From Diatrype stigma (taxonomy: Eukaryota > Ascomycota > Sordariomycetes > Xylariales > Diatrypaceae), in NCBI GenBank assembly GCA_022225965.2, contig JAKJXP020000059.1, positions 1 through 64,000 on the forward strand: a stretch of DNA of 64,000 nt, written 5' to 3'. Shown here piece after piece: positions 31,050 through 42,103 of the stretch (its first letter is position 1; every line of letters starts with the position of its first letter). The notes below the pieces were generated by a model. It was not told where the DNA came from and did not search any database. It worked only from the letters and a program-made list of their open reading frames with translations. The translations under genes were made by a program, and so were the position numbers.

Positions 31050-32169
31050 TCAGGTAAGCCATAGGCCACGGGGAGAGTCGCCGAAGCTGATGCCGACCTT
31101 CAAGTCGAACTCGAAGGCAGCGTGCCCATGGTAATATCCATTGGCCATTGCGGTTAGATGCCTACCTTGAAACGGGTTGGGCGTTTGCATTTGCGTTTAA
31201 GTCTCCATTGACGTCTCCCGTCGTTGTCCTGAATCCCTTCTTCTGTCTTGCCTTCACCACCTTCCTCGTCCTCGCGCTCCGCCTTCCGTTTCTTACTAGC
31301 CTCTTCCTCTTCTCGTAGACATTTGTATCTTAGATACTTGCTTTCCTGCTGTCTCTCGTAATATGCAGAGGGGTCGAACGAGACTTGAGCGTCCTCCCAG
31401 GCACGCCGGCTGGTTATGCATTCATCAGGTATAGAGTCCTCGATGAGGTACTCGTTGTTAAAAAGGGCAGCTGAGGATAGCAAATTGAAAAGTGACGTCA
31501 GGTATCCCAGATTCCATATTCGCTGTTTGTCATGATCCCAATGCGGCCCTGTGGTGTCAATGGTCAGAACTTGGATGCCGGTCCGGCCTCGGGCTTTGTG
31601 GAATCCGGCGACAACGGCCACTAGTTTTCTGCTGTTCGTGACGGACATGAACGGGCTTGGATAATGTGAATTCCAAGACATGTGCTTTTGTAAGTGGTTT
31701 TGAAAGAATACGGGATTAGTGCTGAAGAGCCCGTGGCTTCGTGGCTTGGTCCCGCCAAAAGGCATATCATCGTGTATGACGCGATATAGACGCTTAGGTC
31801 TTCCGCAGTCTGGGAACCCACATGTTTTAATCGTGATTGCCTTCTCGGTAAGAGGTCTGCCACGTACGAACCTCCCACGTGTTGCTGCTGCGTAGTCATT
31901 GGAAAGTTCCGGATGTTCAATTTGAAGTTCCTGAAGGAACCCACTGGTGGTCCATAACTTGATCGTGTTTCTGTCGCCTGTCTTGCTATCCAGCAGCCAT
32001 GCTTCGACCTCCGGTTCCTCTTCTGGGGTCGAGTCACGTCTCCCGAAAAGAGCAACCCGGTATTCTCGCACCAAGGTAGGTCCTCGACCTCTGGTTCCTC
32101 TTCTAGAGTTAAGTCACGTCTCCCGAAGATAGCAGCCCCGCATGCTCGGAGCAAGACAAAATCATCCAT
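31050..32169 (-). CDS. DUF7587-type fungal hypothetical protein with duplication-derived intron
   Basis: Best model: exons 32169-32089, 32008-31166 and 31097-31050, giving 323 residues. If the last intron is not used, translation stops at 31154. The core contains RLYRVIHDDMPFGG, HGLFSTNPVFFQNHLQKHM, SPFMSVTNSRKLV and AGFHKARGRTGIQVLTID, the pattern I associate with DUF7587 proteins, which are numerous and of unknown function in fungi. A highly charged Lys/Glu-rich tail with possible nuclear signals (KKRKAERE, RLKRKCKRP) follows. Exon 1 and the start of exon 2 are separated by an 80-bp tandem duplication (32009-32088 is exactly one unit) that shifts the frame unless removed. Splicing from AG|GT in one copy to AG|GT in the other restores an uninterrupted protein. 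Without that intron, translation would have to start downstream at a non-ATG codon or be lost. Confidence 0.7.
32004..32156. repeat. 80-bp tandem duplication spanning the exon 1 / intron 1 / exon 2 junction
   Basis: Two diverged copies lie head to tail, about 32004-32076 and 32084-32156, offset by exactly 80 bp. They share CGGGAGACGTGACT and AGAGGAACC[A/G]GAGGTCGA on the coding strand. The copies differ at several positions, so the event is not brand new. Confidence 0.85.
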
Positions 32170-33445
32170 GATGTGTATGTTCGTGAGATGAGACGTTGTC
32201 TATCAGGAGGCATAGGCTTGTAGCTGTAGTTGCTGGCACTGTAGGAATATTAAGCGAGGTAGATGTTTGATATCGCTCTTTCCCCTCGACAGTAGATGCG
32301 CTGGAATTTAGTGAAGAACCGCGAAGGGTCCACCACTATGTGTTCCTTGGAACTCAACTGTTCTTGTAGGTAAGGGAGGTGAAATATCGGAGACAGGCTG
32401 TTGTTGTCATGAATGCTATGATCATGGAGGATGCACTGTAGGGTTGCATAGACTGTTGCTTTGCCTTCACTGTGATGGGATTCCTACCGTAACTCCCTGT
32501 AAAGATAGAATCCACGAGGGAGTGTTACTTTCCTTCAAGAATGCTGAGTTGTTGCATTCAGTGGGATGATTGTGTCGATATATGAGTATGAGGCAACTAC
32601 GTCCCCTGACCAAGTAGATGATGGGACGAGTCCACAACCCGGTAGACTCTGCTAAGGTTAATCGTGTGATTAAGGTTGACGACGTGGTAATGGTTGACGA
32701 CTTGGCCGGGATTGGCAAAGTGGTCAGGGCTGACAATGTTACCTTCTAGGAATTCTTGGTATGCTTGAGGGCTGGTGGTGTAGGTGTCATTGCAGATGCT
32801 TCCTAGATATCATGGCATGAGGTAATGTGGATGTGACGGGGTCTGAAGACTGTTAGTGCAACATCGACCGAGGAAACGTCTAGAGGACACCACGAAAAGG
32901 ACCGTTCAGCAGGACGGTATTAAAGTAGTTATGATGTTGCTGACTGTGGTTGTTCCCCCCTTTCAACAGATTAGCATGTGAGGGCTCCTGTATTAGAAGG
33001 GGCGTTAGAAATCCCTTGAGGAAGGAACGGATGGTATGGGGAACTAGAGTGTCGTTGGGACATCATCCTCCCTTAAGGCAGATTCAGATATCTGCTGACG
33101 CCCGTGTCATATCTGCAGGTAGAAATATTATCAAGGGCTTCTGATGGAAGCTGTTTTGGAAGGTACGTTCGACCTATTTTCAAATGCAAACAACATCTCA
33201 TGTATGAGATATACGTTCAAGAGGGAGTCTTTGAGCCTGTAGAGCTCTGATCACCTACCGTTTAGAATCAGCAGATGGTATCACGGCACGGTCAAGTCAT
33301 TGTAGGTAGGTAGGTAGGTATGTATGGGAATGTACGTAGGTAAACCATGTATTAAGACTAAATTAAGAACACACGAAGATGAAGCTTATGTTATCAACCG
33401 CGGAGAGCGGAAACCCCTAGCCCTGAAATACCCTCAATATATTTC
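32170..33445. other. Intergenic region, no gene seen
   Basis: It contains the upstream region of the DUF7587-type gene, short degenerate repeats around 32655-32705 (GGTTGACGAC twice) and a GTAG microsatellite near its end. Short ORFs such as 32467-32736 (-) read through these repeats and are not supported. Confidence 0.55.
33302..33325. repeat. (GTAG)n/(GTAT)n microsatellite
   Basis: GTAG repeated about five times followed by GTAT units, part of the family of tetranucleotide tracts found in most intergenic intervals here. Confidence 0.8.
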
Positions 33446-34210
33446 TCAGAAAACATAGATTACCGCCGCCGCCAGTAACCCCAGAGCTCCCATCACGAAC
33501 TGCAAATTTGCCGCCTCGGTGTGTCCTGCCGAAACGGGTATAGGGCTGGATGTTCCAGATACTGCCCCAGCAGTGGATGTACTTAGTACCCCCGTACTGA
33601 ACGGGGGAAAGTGATGGGCCATGGAGGAGTTCGAGGCACCGGTGATGCTTGGGCTACTGCCAGTCCCAGGAACCGTAATGGTAACTATAAAGATGGTATT
33701 AGAGTAAGGGTTGCCTATGGAAGGAATAAAGAAAGCTATCTTACCTGTTCCCGAGCATTTCGAAGATGTGGACGCAATCTGTGCCGAAACGCTGGTGCCA
33801 ACGAAGCTGTTGATACTTGGCGTGACCAAGGACTGCCACGAAGAGTTGGAAGGAGCAGAAAATGAACTTGCGGCAGTTGCAAGTAGGATGGTTGTGGTGG
33901 TAGAGCTCGGGGCATGGTGGATGGTCGTAGTCTTTGTTACCCCAGCCATCGTACTTGTAGCTGGGGGTAGAGTAGACAGAGGCAAGCTAGAACTGGTGGC
34001 GCCGCACCCATCTTGCAAGTTGACCGTGATGGTTGTGGTGATAGTCTGGGTGCTGCTAGTGGTGGCCCTGCTAGTGGTGACCTTACCCGAGGAGTCTTCT
34101 GCGTAACTTCTCGCACCCAGAGGGAATTCGTGGGCAGGCTCACCATGCTCCTGCCCAAAAACAAAAGGCGAAGCGAACGTGAAAAGGGTGGTAACGAGTG
34201 ACAACTTCAT
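33446..34210 (-). CDS. Small Ser/Thr-rich GPI-anchored secreted protein
   Basis: Two exons (34210-33745 and 33684-33446) give 234 residues. A signal peptide (MKLSLVTTLFTFASPFVFG) is followed by a charged segment and then a Ser/Thr-rich region with a few cysteines (DGCGATSSS, SKCSGT). The C-terminal hydrophobic segment (LQFVMGALGLLAAAVIYVF) fits a GPI signal. The 60-nt intron (GTAAG...CTTTATAG with a CTAAT branch) has no in-frame stop, so the unspliced frame is also open (254 residues). Splicing makes GTVTITVPGTG continuous and removes an odd hydrophobic insert, so the spliced form is preferred. It is a likely wall or plasma-membrane mannoprotein; no enzyme motif is present. Confidence 0.75.
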   Translation of the reverse strand: MKLSLVTTLFTFASPFVFGQEHGEPAHEFPLGARSYAEDSSGKVTTSRATTSSTQTITTTITVNLQDGCGATSSSLPLSTLPPATSTMAGVTKTTTIHHAPSSTTTTILLATAASSFSAPSNSSWQSLVTPSINSFVGTSVSAQIASTSSKCSGTGKIAFFIPSIGNPYSNTIFIVTITVPGTGSSPSITGASNSSMAHHFPPFSTGVLSTSTAGAVSGTSSPIPVSAGHTEAANLQFVMGALGLLAAAVIYVF

Positions 34211-34306
34211 TTTGGAAGTGGAAGTGGAGAGAACGATTAAAGGATTAAAGTGGTTGTATGGATTTGGCTCGCCAGATCCAGATTCAGATCCGTTGGATAA
34301 ATCTTA

Positions 34307-34314
34307 CTTTTATA
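34307..34314 (-). promoter_or_regulatory. TATA box candidate of the small GPI protein gene
   Basis: The minus strand reads TATAAAAG about 97 bp before the ATG at 34210, a good match in sequence and plausible in distance. Confidence 0.45.
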
Positions 34315-36021
34315 GGTTCCGCCAACCCCTTTCTGATGGTATCACCCGTACCATTCTTCATCTCCCATGCGGCCTTAAAGCTCGCGTTGCATTAAGCCGT
34401 CTCCCCTCCCCATCTTCGCTTTGGCGTGGCACAAAACCCGTCTTCAACCCCATAGCTTCGCGCACAAACTAGGCAGGAACGGTTGTTTGCTATGCGTGCT
34501 GTTGGACCGCCGTCGCACAGCATCCCTGCGGAGATTACAAGGTATACCTTTTCCCCAATACTGAAACAGGATCGTGGTGTTGTCGCTTCAAAAGGCGTTA
34601 TTACCCGTACCACGTCTGAGGAACCGCTCCGTGGCACCAAACAGTATTAGTACGAGAGCAACTAATTTTCGTTGTGATCTCTTATCACAAGCTTGTGTTC
34701 AAGTGAGTATGCAACCAGGAAAGCTGGACGCATCCCATATCTTGCTTCCCTCGCACCATATGCAAGGGACAACACACATTGGACCCTGGACGCTAGATAA
34801 TTGAAGTATCTGGGCCTTGTTTGCAACACCAAATGTCTTGATGAAAAACTCAAGACTAGCATCTTGGAAGTTCTTCAACTTGCTACCTACCTGGAACCTA
34901 CCAGTCCTCTGGGACTTGCACATGGTACATCCCGAACAGCGCATGTCAATATGTGAAGGGAAACATCTGATGTTGGAGGTTGTAGTGTGGGAGTACTACG
35001 ATAGCTCAGAAAATGTAATAGCTATCGTGGCACCGCCAACTTCGCCTTTGCGAAAAGGAGGGTTGGCCATGTCCAAACTGTAGGCTACGGGATCTCTGTA
35101 GCCCTCGTGTGCGCTCTTTCCCTTCGTATTGAACCTACCCAGTATATCGGCGCTGTTAGACGCTGGTGGGTGGCCGTAGCTAGCACATTTCCACCCAGTG
35201 GTCTTTGGTTCTCGAGGAATGATGTTCTGGTTTGCTTACTATCAACCACTCAAGAACTAGTACGCATGCTGCTAAAGGCATCCGGCCTGTTGCATGTTGA
35301 AACAGACTTAACTCCTACACCACATTTGCATTGATAAGAAGCACGACTGGCAAGACCTTGAGTCCTAGGTGCCTTGTTGCACGCATCACATGTACAATTT
35401 GTAGTAGCCCAGGGGGTAGGAACCTGAGTTGTTCGAAGGCGGGTTATGACTTCTCAATGACTGGCTGACAAACGACGCTATCGAGAGATAGCGAGACCGT
35501 GACGTGGGAGGAAGGATGGTAGCCTCGTCGAAGATGGAAAAAATAAATATAGCCGGTTTACTAATGATCTGTGATTCGGCACTCTTCGCCATTCCTCATG
35601 CGACAGACTCAGCATACTGAATACGGCATCGTAATGCAGTAATAAACTGACGCCAGCACGTTAAACAGCGCCAACACGGCCATCCTTCGAAAGGCAATCT
35701 TCACCTCTGTTTGTGATAGACATTGTATAGCAAAATGTATGCTTGCCGATATGCGATCGCTCAGTCAAGTTGGACGTGCTTACTGATCTGGCGTAACAAC
35801 CGCTGAGACAAAGCTACTTGTCGAGAATACGAAGAAAGTCTTCCGTTATAGCAGAATGACCGGCATCTAGCTTAGCATTGCTGATGCCAGCAAGAAGCCT
35901 CCGTACCCATGACCCGTCGCTTCTAAGAATAAGGGTGTGATGACATGACAAGCCTCAAGAGAACATGAAATACGACCAAGAGCTACTCAATCAGCAGAAC
36001 GTGCTCTGCTCTTGCGGATTG

Positions 36022-36029
36022 TATTTAAA
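36022..36029 (+). promoter_or_regulatory. TATA-like element of the small secreted protein gene
   Basis: TATTTAAA lies 103 bp before the ATG at 36132, in a region otherwise of mixed composition. Confidence 0.4.
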
Positions 36030-36131
36030 GAGAGCCTGCTTTCCAGGTTCCAGCTCAGGACAAGAACAACACAGCACAGAAGATTCAGGACTCGCAAGTC
36101 AATCGCACTTCTTCCCTAGACATACTCCATC

Positions 36132-36567
36132 ATGCGTCTCTTCCAGACTGCCATTGCACCGCTCCTAGCAGCTGCAGTAGCAACGGCTGCACCAGCGCTG
36201 CGGCATGTTACGGAAGACCCAAGCTTCCTCATTTCTCTCACCTTCGAGGACGGCACCACTTCGGGTATCTTCAAAGTGGCAGACTCTCTTGAAGAAACGG
36301 CGCTGAGTAAGAGCCCATCGCCCATGCGTCTCACGAGTGAGATAGCAAGCATATATAGCTAACACCGCATTGGCAGGCTACAACAAGACAACCTCCTTCG
36401 TCTTCATGGATTATGAAGACTTCACATTCCCGGCTGGCCCGACGGGCAAGTGCACGTTCCTGGAACCGGATAGGCAGGGATTGGGCACTCTCCAAGTCAA
36501 CAAGGCGACTACCGTACCGGTCAACCCCCTAAGTGTCATTGGGTTTGTTCAGTGCAACGTGGTGTGA
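36132..36567 (+). CDS. Small secreted protein (121 aa), unknown function
   Basis: Two exons (36132-36306 and 36377-36567) are joined across a 70-nt intron with a GCTAACACC branch site; the junction makes ALSYNKTT. An N-terminal signal peptide (MRLFQTAIAPLLAAAVATAAPA) is clear. The mature protein of about 100 residues has two cysteines (GKCTF and VQCNVV), enough for one disulfide, an N-glycosylation sequon NKT, and aromatic/acidic segments (FVFMDYEDFTFPAG). There is no transmembrane or GPI segment. I do not recognise a family. It could be an effector-like or wall-associated protein, but two cysteines are few for a typical effector. Confidence 0.75.
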
Positions 36568-37583
36568 GAGAGGCTCGGGACCGGGTGTACATGGTGGTTC
36601 CGGTCAAGGCCGGGTTGGCTTGGATTGATTTTGCTGTTTTGGGATCATAGACATGGATGGGGAAGAATACTGCCTGGAGAAATTAAACTGTCTGGTCTCG
36701 TTAGCTAGCCTGTAAATAAGAAACAAGGTCAATAGAACTATAAAGTGGAAGAAGACCGGTTATATTTGAGATCCCCTTAGCATTTGATCCGAGCTGCAGT
36801 ACACGGTATGGTATGTACAACCTGGAAGATGGCAGAGGAAGTTAGGCTGACGAACGAGGGGAACCGAACGAGGGGAACCGAACGAGGGGAACCGAACGAG
36901 GTGAGCCCCTAAACTATTAACTAGAGCTCATTAACTGCTACCTGTGGGCTAGCTGGCTACTTACTATAGGGAGGTAGCTGCCCTGAGGCGCCCTGAACAG
37001 TTTGAGGTAATCCACAGCCACCCGACTTAGTCACTGTACGTAATAAACGCGCGTGCATGCACCGCCGAGTGAACAGCGAATCACGTGCACCTACCAAGTG
37101 CGATGCAGCGCTGGGCCCTTGATGAAGCCTTCATGAAGCATGCAATTGACTATTACAGACCATTAACACCCTCCTTCCTACGCGAACTACATGCACATGA
37201 GGCTGTAAAGTAAGCCAGACAGGCTGACAGGAGTCATAAGAGAAGTTGCAATTATGTTATCGACGGTCCGGGTGTGAGAAAGGAGATGCCAGCCTTACGT
37301 ACAATCCTACACACTTACATAAGTACGGACTGAGTAACAAAAGTGGAGTGAAAGCTCACTTTCGGGTTTACCCCCCAAGAACATCTTTAGCATAACTGTT
37401 AGTAGTTCAGGGGTTTGGTACATACTTATATATTATATGCCTATCGTATAGCCCGTCTTGTTTACTTCTCCTTTCTTTTTTGGTTGGTAGCCTGGAAACG
37501 CCAACAGACCATCATCTATCTACCGGAACTCTAGGTCCTACCAAATAAAGCTTCTCAGGCTTATTACCAAGCATTGACCAGCC
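36568..37583. other. Intergenic region, no gene seen
   Basis: It holds the 3' flank of the small secreted protein, a 14-bp tandem repeat (separate entry) and the upstream region of the armadillo protein, with a pyrimidine-rich stretch near 37455-37480. Confidence 0.6.
36851..36906. repeat. 14-bp minisatellite, four copies
   Basis: The unit CGAACGAGGGGAAC is repeated three times exactly and a fourth time with two changes. It lies 284 bp after the stop codon of the small secreted protein gene. There are no spacers, so it is not a CRISPR-like array. Confidence 0.9.
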
Positions 37584-40373
37584 ATGACCCCAGACGAGAT
37601 CGAGCAGTTGTTCTCGAGCAACCCGCCGCCGCTGAGCGGTAGTGCTGGGAAGGAAGAGGGGGAGGATACCCCCCTACGGGAAAGCGAGCAGTCTCAGCGG
37701 ACCGAAGAGCTGGGCCGCGTCCTCGCCACTGCTAGGCACCTGTGGGAGACGGGCTCGAAGGATCTGGACACCGTCGCAGAAAAGATCGGGAATGGAGCCA
37801 GAAACGGTAAGCATCTATGGCCTCATAGCTATGCTGTGGCTCAGGATTACGAACGAGTTTACCGTGTTAGTTATTCGCGGAAGAGCTGCTGCTAACGAAA
37901 AGATGGGCTTCACCATTGGATATTAGGCTCCTGGAGGATACCCCTAGGAGAGTCTGGATTACTCGACCTCTTCATCGAGATCATAGGCACGGATGAGTTA
38001 AGGAAGCCCCTCGTGGTCCACGCCCTCCGCACAATTGGCAACTCATGTGCCGACACGGGTAGGAGAAATCCCACACTATCTATGTAGACCAGAAAGCAGA
38101 GTTTAGCTAACGAGTGCATGGCATTACTTTACAGACCAGAACCGGGAGCGGGTGGTCGCCGCAGAGAGCTTGTCCAAGATAGTGCGCTTACTCAAGGATG
38201 ACTCTCTCCTGCCCCTGGTTATCCCTGTGCTGTACAACATCTGCGTTGATTATGGTGAGGCCCCCAGACACAGATGAAGACAGCCCCGCCACTCCGGTGG
38301 ACGCATCACGACAGCTATCTAGGTAATGTAACTAACACACATGAACGCTAGAGCCCGCGCAAGCCGCCGCATACAAAGCCGGCCTGAACCCCGAGCTCAT
38401 CAGCCTCCTCTCGGGGTCGCGCCTACAACATGCCGAGGCCTTCATGGGCCTCATCTGCAAGCTATTGCGCCTCGTAGCAGGCCAAGGTACGTACGCCTTG
38501 ACCCCAAGAATATAAAATCGCCTAGGATTCCCTTTCTTTCTTACAATTCAGCGCACGCCATATAATACGATGCTAACCGAAACTGCCCAAAGAACCCGAG
38601 TCTGATTTGACACACCCCGACACACCCTACACTCTGCTCAGCCTCGCAGCAGCCGGCAAGGGGGGTTCAGAGGAGGAGGAAGAGGAGTCGTCGCCGCCGT
38701 CCACTAAAGACGACGATGACAACGACGATGATGATCTCGAGGACTTCCTCGGCCAGGCCTCGGTGGCGCTCACGTACCTAGCGCACACGCAGTTCCAGGA
38801 CTCGTTCCTGGCGAAGCCGAACGCCGCGGCCCTGTTCCTGCGGGTGTTCTCGCGGGCCTGCGGCGAGTTCGGCGCTATGGCGACCGCGGCGACGGCGCAT
38901 CTAGACGACGAGGACCGGGCCCAGCTCAAGAAGACCCAGTCCGTGTTCATGCAGGTGCTGGCCGACCTGTCGGCGCACCCGGCGTTCGCGGCGGCGTGCC
39001 CGCTCGACGGCCCGGAGGTCGCGACCCTGCGGCGCTGGATCGCCAACGCTACTACTGCCTCCTCATCAACGCCAGCAACAGTTCCGATATCAAAGTCGAC
39101 ACCGACACCGCCGCCGCCATCCCACGCCCAGCAGCTGCGGGGCGCCGCAGCGTGTCTGGCGCTAGGCAACGTGGCGCGCTCGGACGCGGCGTGCACCTCG
39201 CTCGTGTCGGGCGTCGAGGTGCACAAGCCGCTGATCGCCATCCTCTCCGCCTCCCTCTCGTCCCTCCACAAAACCGACAGCAACAGGGGCGAGAACTCCA
39301 CGCCAACCCCCAGAACGGACGCCGAGCAGCAGCTCCTATACGCGGCTCTCGGGATCCTCAAGAACCTCGCGATCCCCGCGGCGAACAAGGCGGTGCTCGG
39401 AGGCGCGGGCCTTCTCGAAAGCGGCAGCGGCAGCGGTGGTGACGAAGCAGCCGCAGCAGCAGAGGAGGAAGAAGAAGAAGCGATCCTCCCTCGCCTGTGG
39501 CAGATCAGCGCGCAGCCGCAGGTGCAGTTCGCAGCCGTGTCGCTGGCGCGGCTGCTGCTGGTCGGCTGCGCGGAGAACGCGAGGCGCGTGTGCGCCGCGC
39601 GGGGGAGCGGCGGCGGCGGTCGCACGCACCTGCAGGTGCTGCTCGGCGTGGGCAGGGAGACGGACCAGGAGCCGACGAGGACGGAGGCGGCGCGGGCGGC
39701 GCTCAGCGTCTGCCGCGCGCTGCACGCGCCGACGGGCGGTCCGTCCGTAGCCCCCGACCGCGGGGCGGAGAAAGTGCGGGAGTTCTACGAGCGCCATGCC
39801 GATAGCGGGCTGGCTGATGCGCTGCTCTTCTTGGGCGCGCAGAAGAAGTACCCGCTGTTGCGGTCGGAGCTGTGGTTCGTGCTGGCGCTGATGGCGCGGT
39901 CGTCGTCGTCATCGTCGTCCACGACGACTGAGGCTGGTGCTGGGGCGGCGGTGGTCGCCGGGCTGCTACGGCAGCATCGCGAGCTGCTGGCGGCGCTCTC
40001 TGAAGCGGTCACAGGGAAAAACGTTCTCGAAGAAGCTTACGACATCACCGATGCCGATGCCGATGCCGATGCCGAATCGACTACGGCTGCTGATGGCCCT
40101 TCTGGCGCCCAGCCGCAGGCTGGATCAGTGATTAGTGTTGGCGGCAGCGGCAACGGCGGTGGCGTCAGTGAGCTGGGACTCGAGCCGCAACAGGTGGACC
40201 CGAAGCAGGCGGCTTCGATGGCTAAGGTGGACCGAGAGAATGGCCTCGTGCTCATTAACGAGTTGATGGGCCAGCCATCCGATGTTACGAGTCTCTTGCC
40301 TATCGACACATTACGACGGATTCTAAAGGAGGGCGGGGATTTGGTTCTAGCTAGCAGAGACAACAAGGCTTGA
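37584..40373 (+). CDS. SmgGDS / RAP1GDS1-like armadillo-repeat protein
   Basis: Five exons (37584-37806, 37927-38058, 38135-38254, 38352-38486, 38593-40373) give 796 residues. The small GTPase regulator SmgGDS (RAP1GDS1) binds and traffics prenylated Rho/Rap-type GTPases in the cytosol. Armadillo-type helices are visible: GLLDLFIEIIG, PLVVHALRTIGNSCAD, RVVAAESLSKIVRLL, LLPLVIPVLYNICVDY, RGAAACLALGNVARSD, LLYAALGILKNLAIP and AVSLARLLLVGC, ending with NGLVLINELMGQ. Low-complexity insertions (acidic Glu/Asp runs, a DADADA repeat encoded by GATGCC units near 40047, Ser runs) interrupt the solenoid. The assignment rests on the repeat type and its order; another ARM protein is possible. All introns except one sit after the first base of a codon at a GG or GA junction, which helped fix them. 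The 3' part has the highest GC of the window. Confidence 0.8.
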
Positions 40374-40777
40374 GGACAAAAGGGGGGCAGTGGAAATGCA
40401 AGACTGTAATAATTCATAAATCATGGCACCATGACGGCCTATCATCTCATGACTCTGAAAAGCATGTCGGTTTTTTCTTGTTTTTCCTGTGATATGGGTA
40501 TTAAAAGACCCCAGTCTAGATATAAAAATCACAGGCCTTTTAAGCGTAAGAGCATGCAAGTGTCCTTTGTCCATTCATTTTCCCATTGAGAACGACCTAG
40601 AGTAAACCGAGAGATGCAATAATGCTTCGGCCTTGTATCGGGAGATGATATACTCCCTCCTGTCTGCGCAGGAACGACAGGCCAGACCTCCATAGCCATC
40701 CGACAACGCAACCAAAGCAGAAACTAATTGAAGCCGTCCGTACTCCTGGGCATGCCCCTTCAAGTTTCACGATCCGT
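40374..40777. other. Convergent 3' intergenic spacer
   Basis: 404 bp between the armadillo gene and the eL13 gene, presumably both 3' untranslated regions. Nothing further was recognised. Confidence 0.6.
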
Positions 40778-41804
40778 TTATTTCTTAGCCGACTCAGCCT
40801 CGGCCTTCTCCTTGGCACGCTTCTCCCGAACACCACGAAGTCTCGCGTCGCTTCGGGCCTTCCGCAGAGCGGCGTAGGCGCCACCCTCGATGGGAGCGGG
40901 CATGTCGCTCTTGTTGATCTCGCTAACGCTGACGGCTTGAGGGATGGGGAGAGCGGCTTTGACGTTGGAAATGACCTCGGACTCGCTGAACTCCTTGGGC
41001 TTGCCACCCTTGCGGGGGAAGACGATCAGGCGGGCCTTGTAGGCCTTGAGGCGGGCAACATTGGCGGCAAGCGACTCTTCGCTCAGGTTCTGGCGGCGGG
41101 AGTCGACTGAGATACCGATAGTGGGGGCAGTGAGACGGGGAATACCGGCCTCCTATACAAGAACCAGTCAGACACTGCTTCTAAAACCACGGTGCTGTAT
41201 TATCGGGTAAAACCATACCTTCAGCTCAGCCAGAGTGAAACCACGTCCAGCACGGACTTTTCGGTTGTACTTGAGAGTCGGGCATCGGACAACAGGTCTC
41301 AACTTGTCGACGGGTCGGGGCGCAACGGCGGCAGCCTTGGCTTGTCGCAGAGAGCGACGTCGGATCTTCTGGGTCGGCTATTCCTCCCAATGATCATGTC
41401 AGAATCGCGTCCCCAGGTAAGTAGTGGTAAAATGGTAGAAGGAATGGTTTTTAGAACATACCTGGTCGAAGTGAGTGCGGACCCGACGCTGCCAATCCTT
41501 GCGGAAGTCTACATCACATCAGATTCATTAGTCCTGATCCAAGCTATTTGTTGCTCATGTCTTCGCATCGTGGGGTAGGAATCATCGATCGTCGATCATC
41601 GATTGCCAATTGCGTCGGTTCATCTGTCCACCCATCCATTCGTTCGCACTTTCTTCGATCGGGTAGGACTGGAGCTACAGGCAAGAACAGAACATGATGC
41701 AGCAGACAGACGGACGCCTAGGCGAATCGATGATCACAAGATCTCAGACGAATAGATGGCGACGTACGGTTCTTCTGGATCTGGTTGTTGTGCTTGATCG
41801 CCAT
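40778..41804 (-). CDS. RPL13: 60S ribosomal protein eL13
   Basis: Four exons (41804-41768, 41508-41462, 41377-41219, 41152-40778) give 205 residues. eL13 is a structural protein of the large cytosolic ribosomal subunit. Typical segments are [82 protein letters not shown] and [15 protein letters not shown], with the usual Lys/Glu/Ala-rich end. Introns of 259, 84 and 66 nt lie early in the gene, as is common in fungal ribosomal protein genes. The start codon context is CACCACAATGG, a good fungal Kozak context. A telo-box-like element lies about 290 bp upstream. Confidence 0.96.
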
Positions 41805-42095
41805 TGTGGTGGTGACTTCCTTGCGATCAAGTCAAATGGGCGGTCGGTCGGTCGGTCGTGGGTTGAGGAAATGGAGGGAAAAGGCACTCGAATTGTCGTC
41901 TCACTTTCTTCTCCAGAATTGATTGAAGTTCCGGGTCCACGAACACGAAATTTCCTACTGTCAAGCACCAGTCGCTAAGCGTGGGTGCGGGTGGGTAACC
42001 TTCGGGGGTGCGGCCACGCACAAACTTTTTTCTCGCTAAATCCCGAAAATTTTGGAGATAGATAAGGACCCAAGATAAGAACACCCAGGGCAGTA

Positions 42096-42103
42096 AAACC
42101 CTA
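42096..42103. promoter_or_regulatory. Telo-box-like AAACCCTA in the eL13 upstream region
   Basis: AAACCCTA on the plus strand (TAGGGTTT on the gene strand) lies about 290 bp before the eL13 ATG. TTAGGG-like boxes bound by Tbf1-type proteins are known in ribosomal protein promoters of some ascomycetes; use here is inferred from position and match only. Confidence 0.35.

Larger units (their letters stand above)
34211..36131. other. 1.9-kb divergent intergenic region, no gene seen
   Basis: Two genes for secreted proteins diverge from this stretch, each with a TATA-like element about 100 bp before its ATG. Internal ORFs (for example 34817-35083, +) carry no recognisable motif. Confidence 0.55.

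Noticed and set aside
34650..34668. Similarity to the sarcin-ricin loop of large rRNA (AGTACGAGAG)
   Set aside because: Only about ten bases match and flanking rRNA sequence is absent.
36851..36906. Short direct repeats as a possible CRISPR-like array
   Set aside because: The units are contiguous without spacers, and the DNA is eukaryotic.
38627..39625. 332-codon minus-strand ORF opposite the armadillo gene
   Set aside because: Shadow of GC-rich coding sequence; the plus strand shows armadillo helices.
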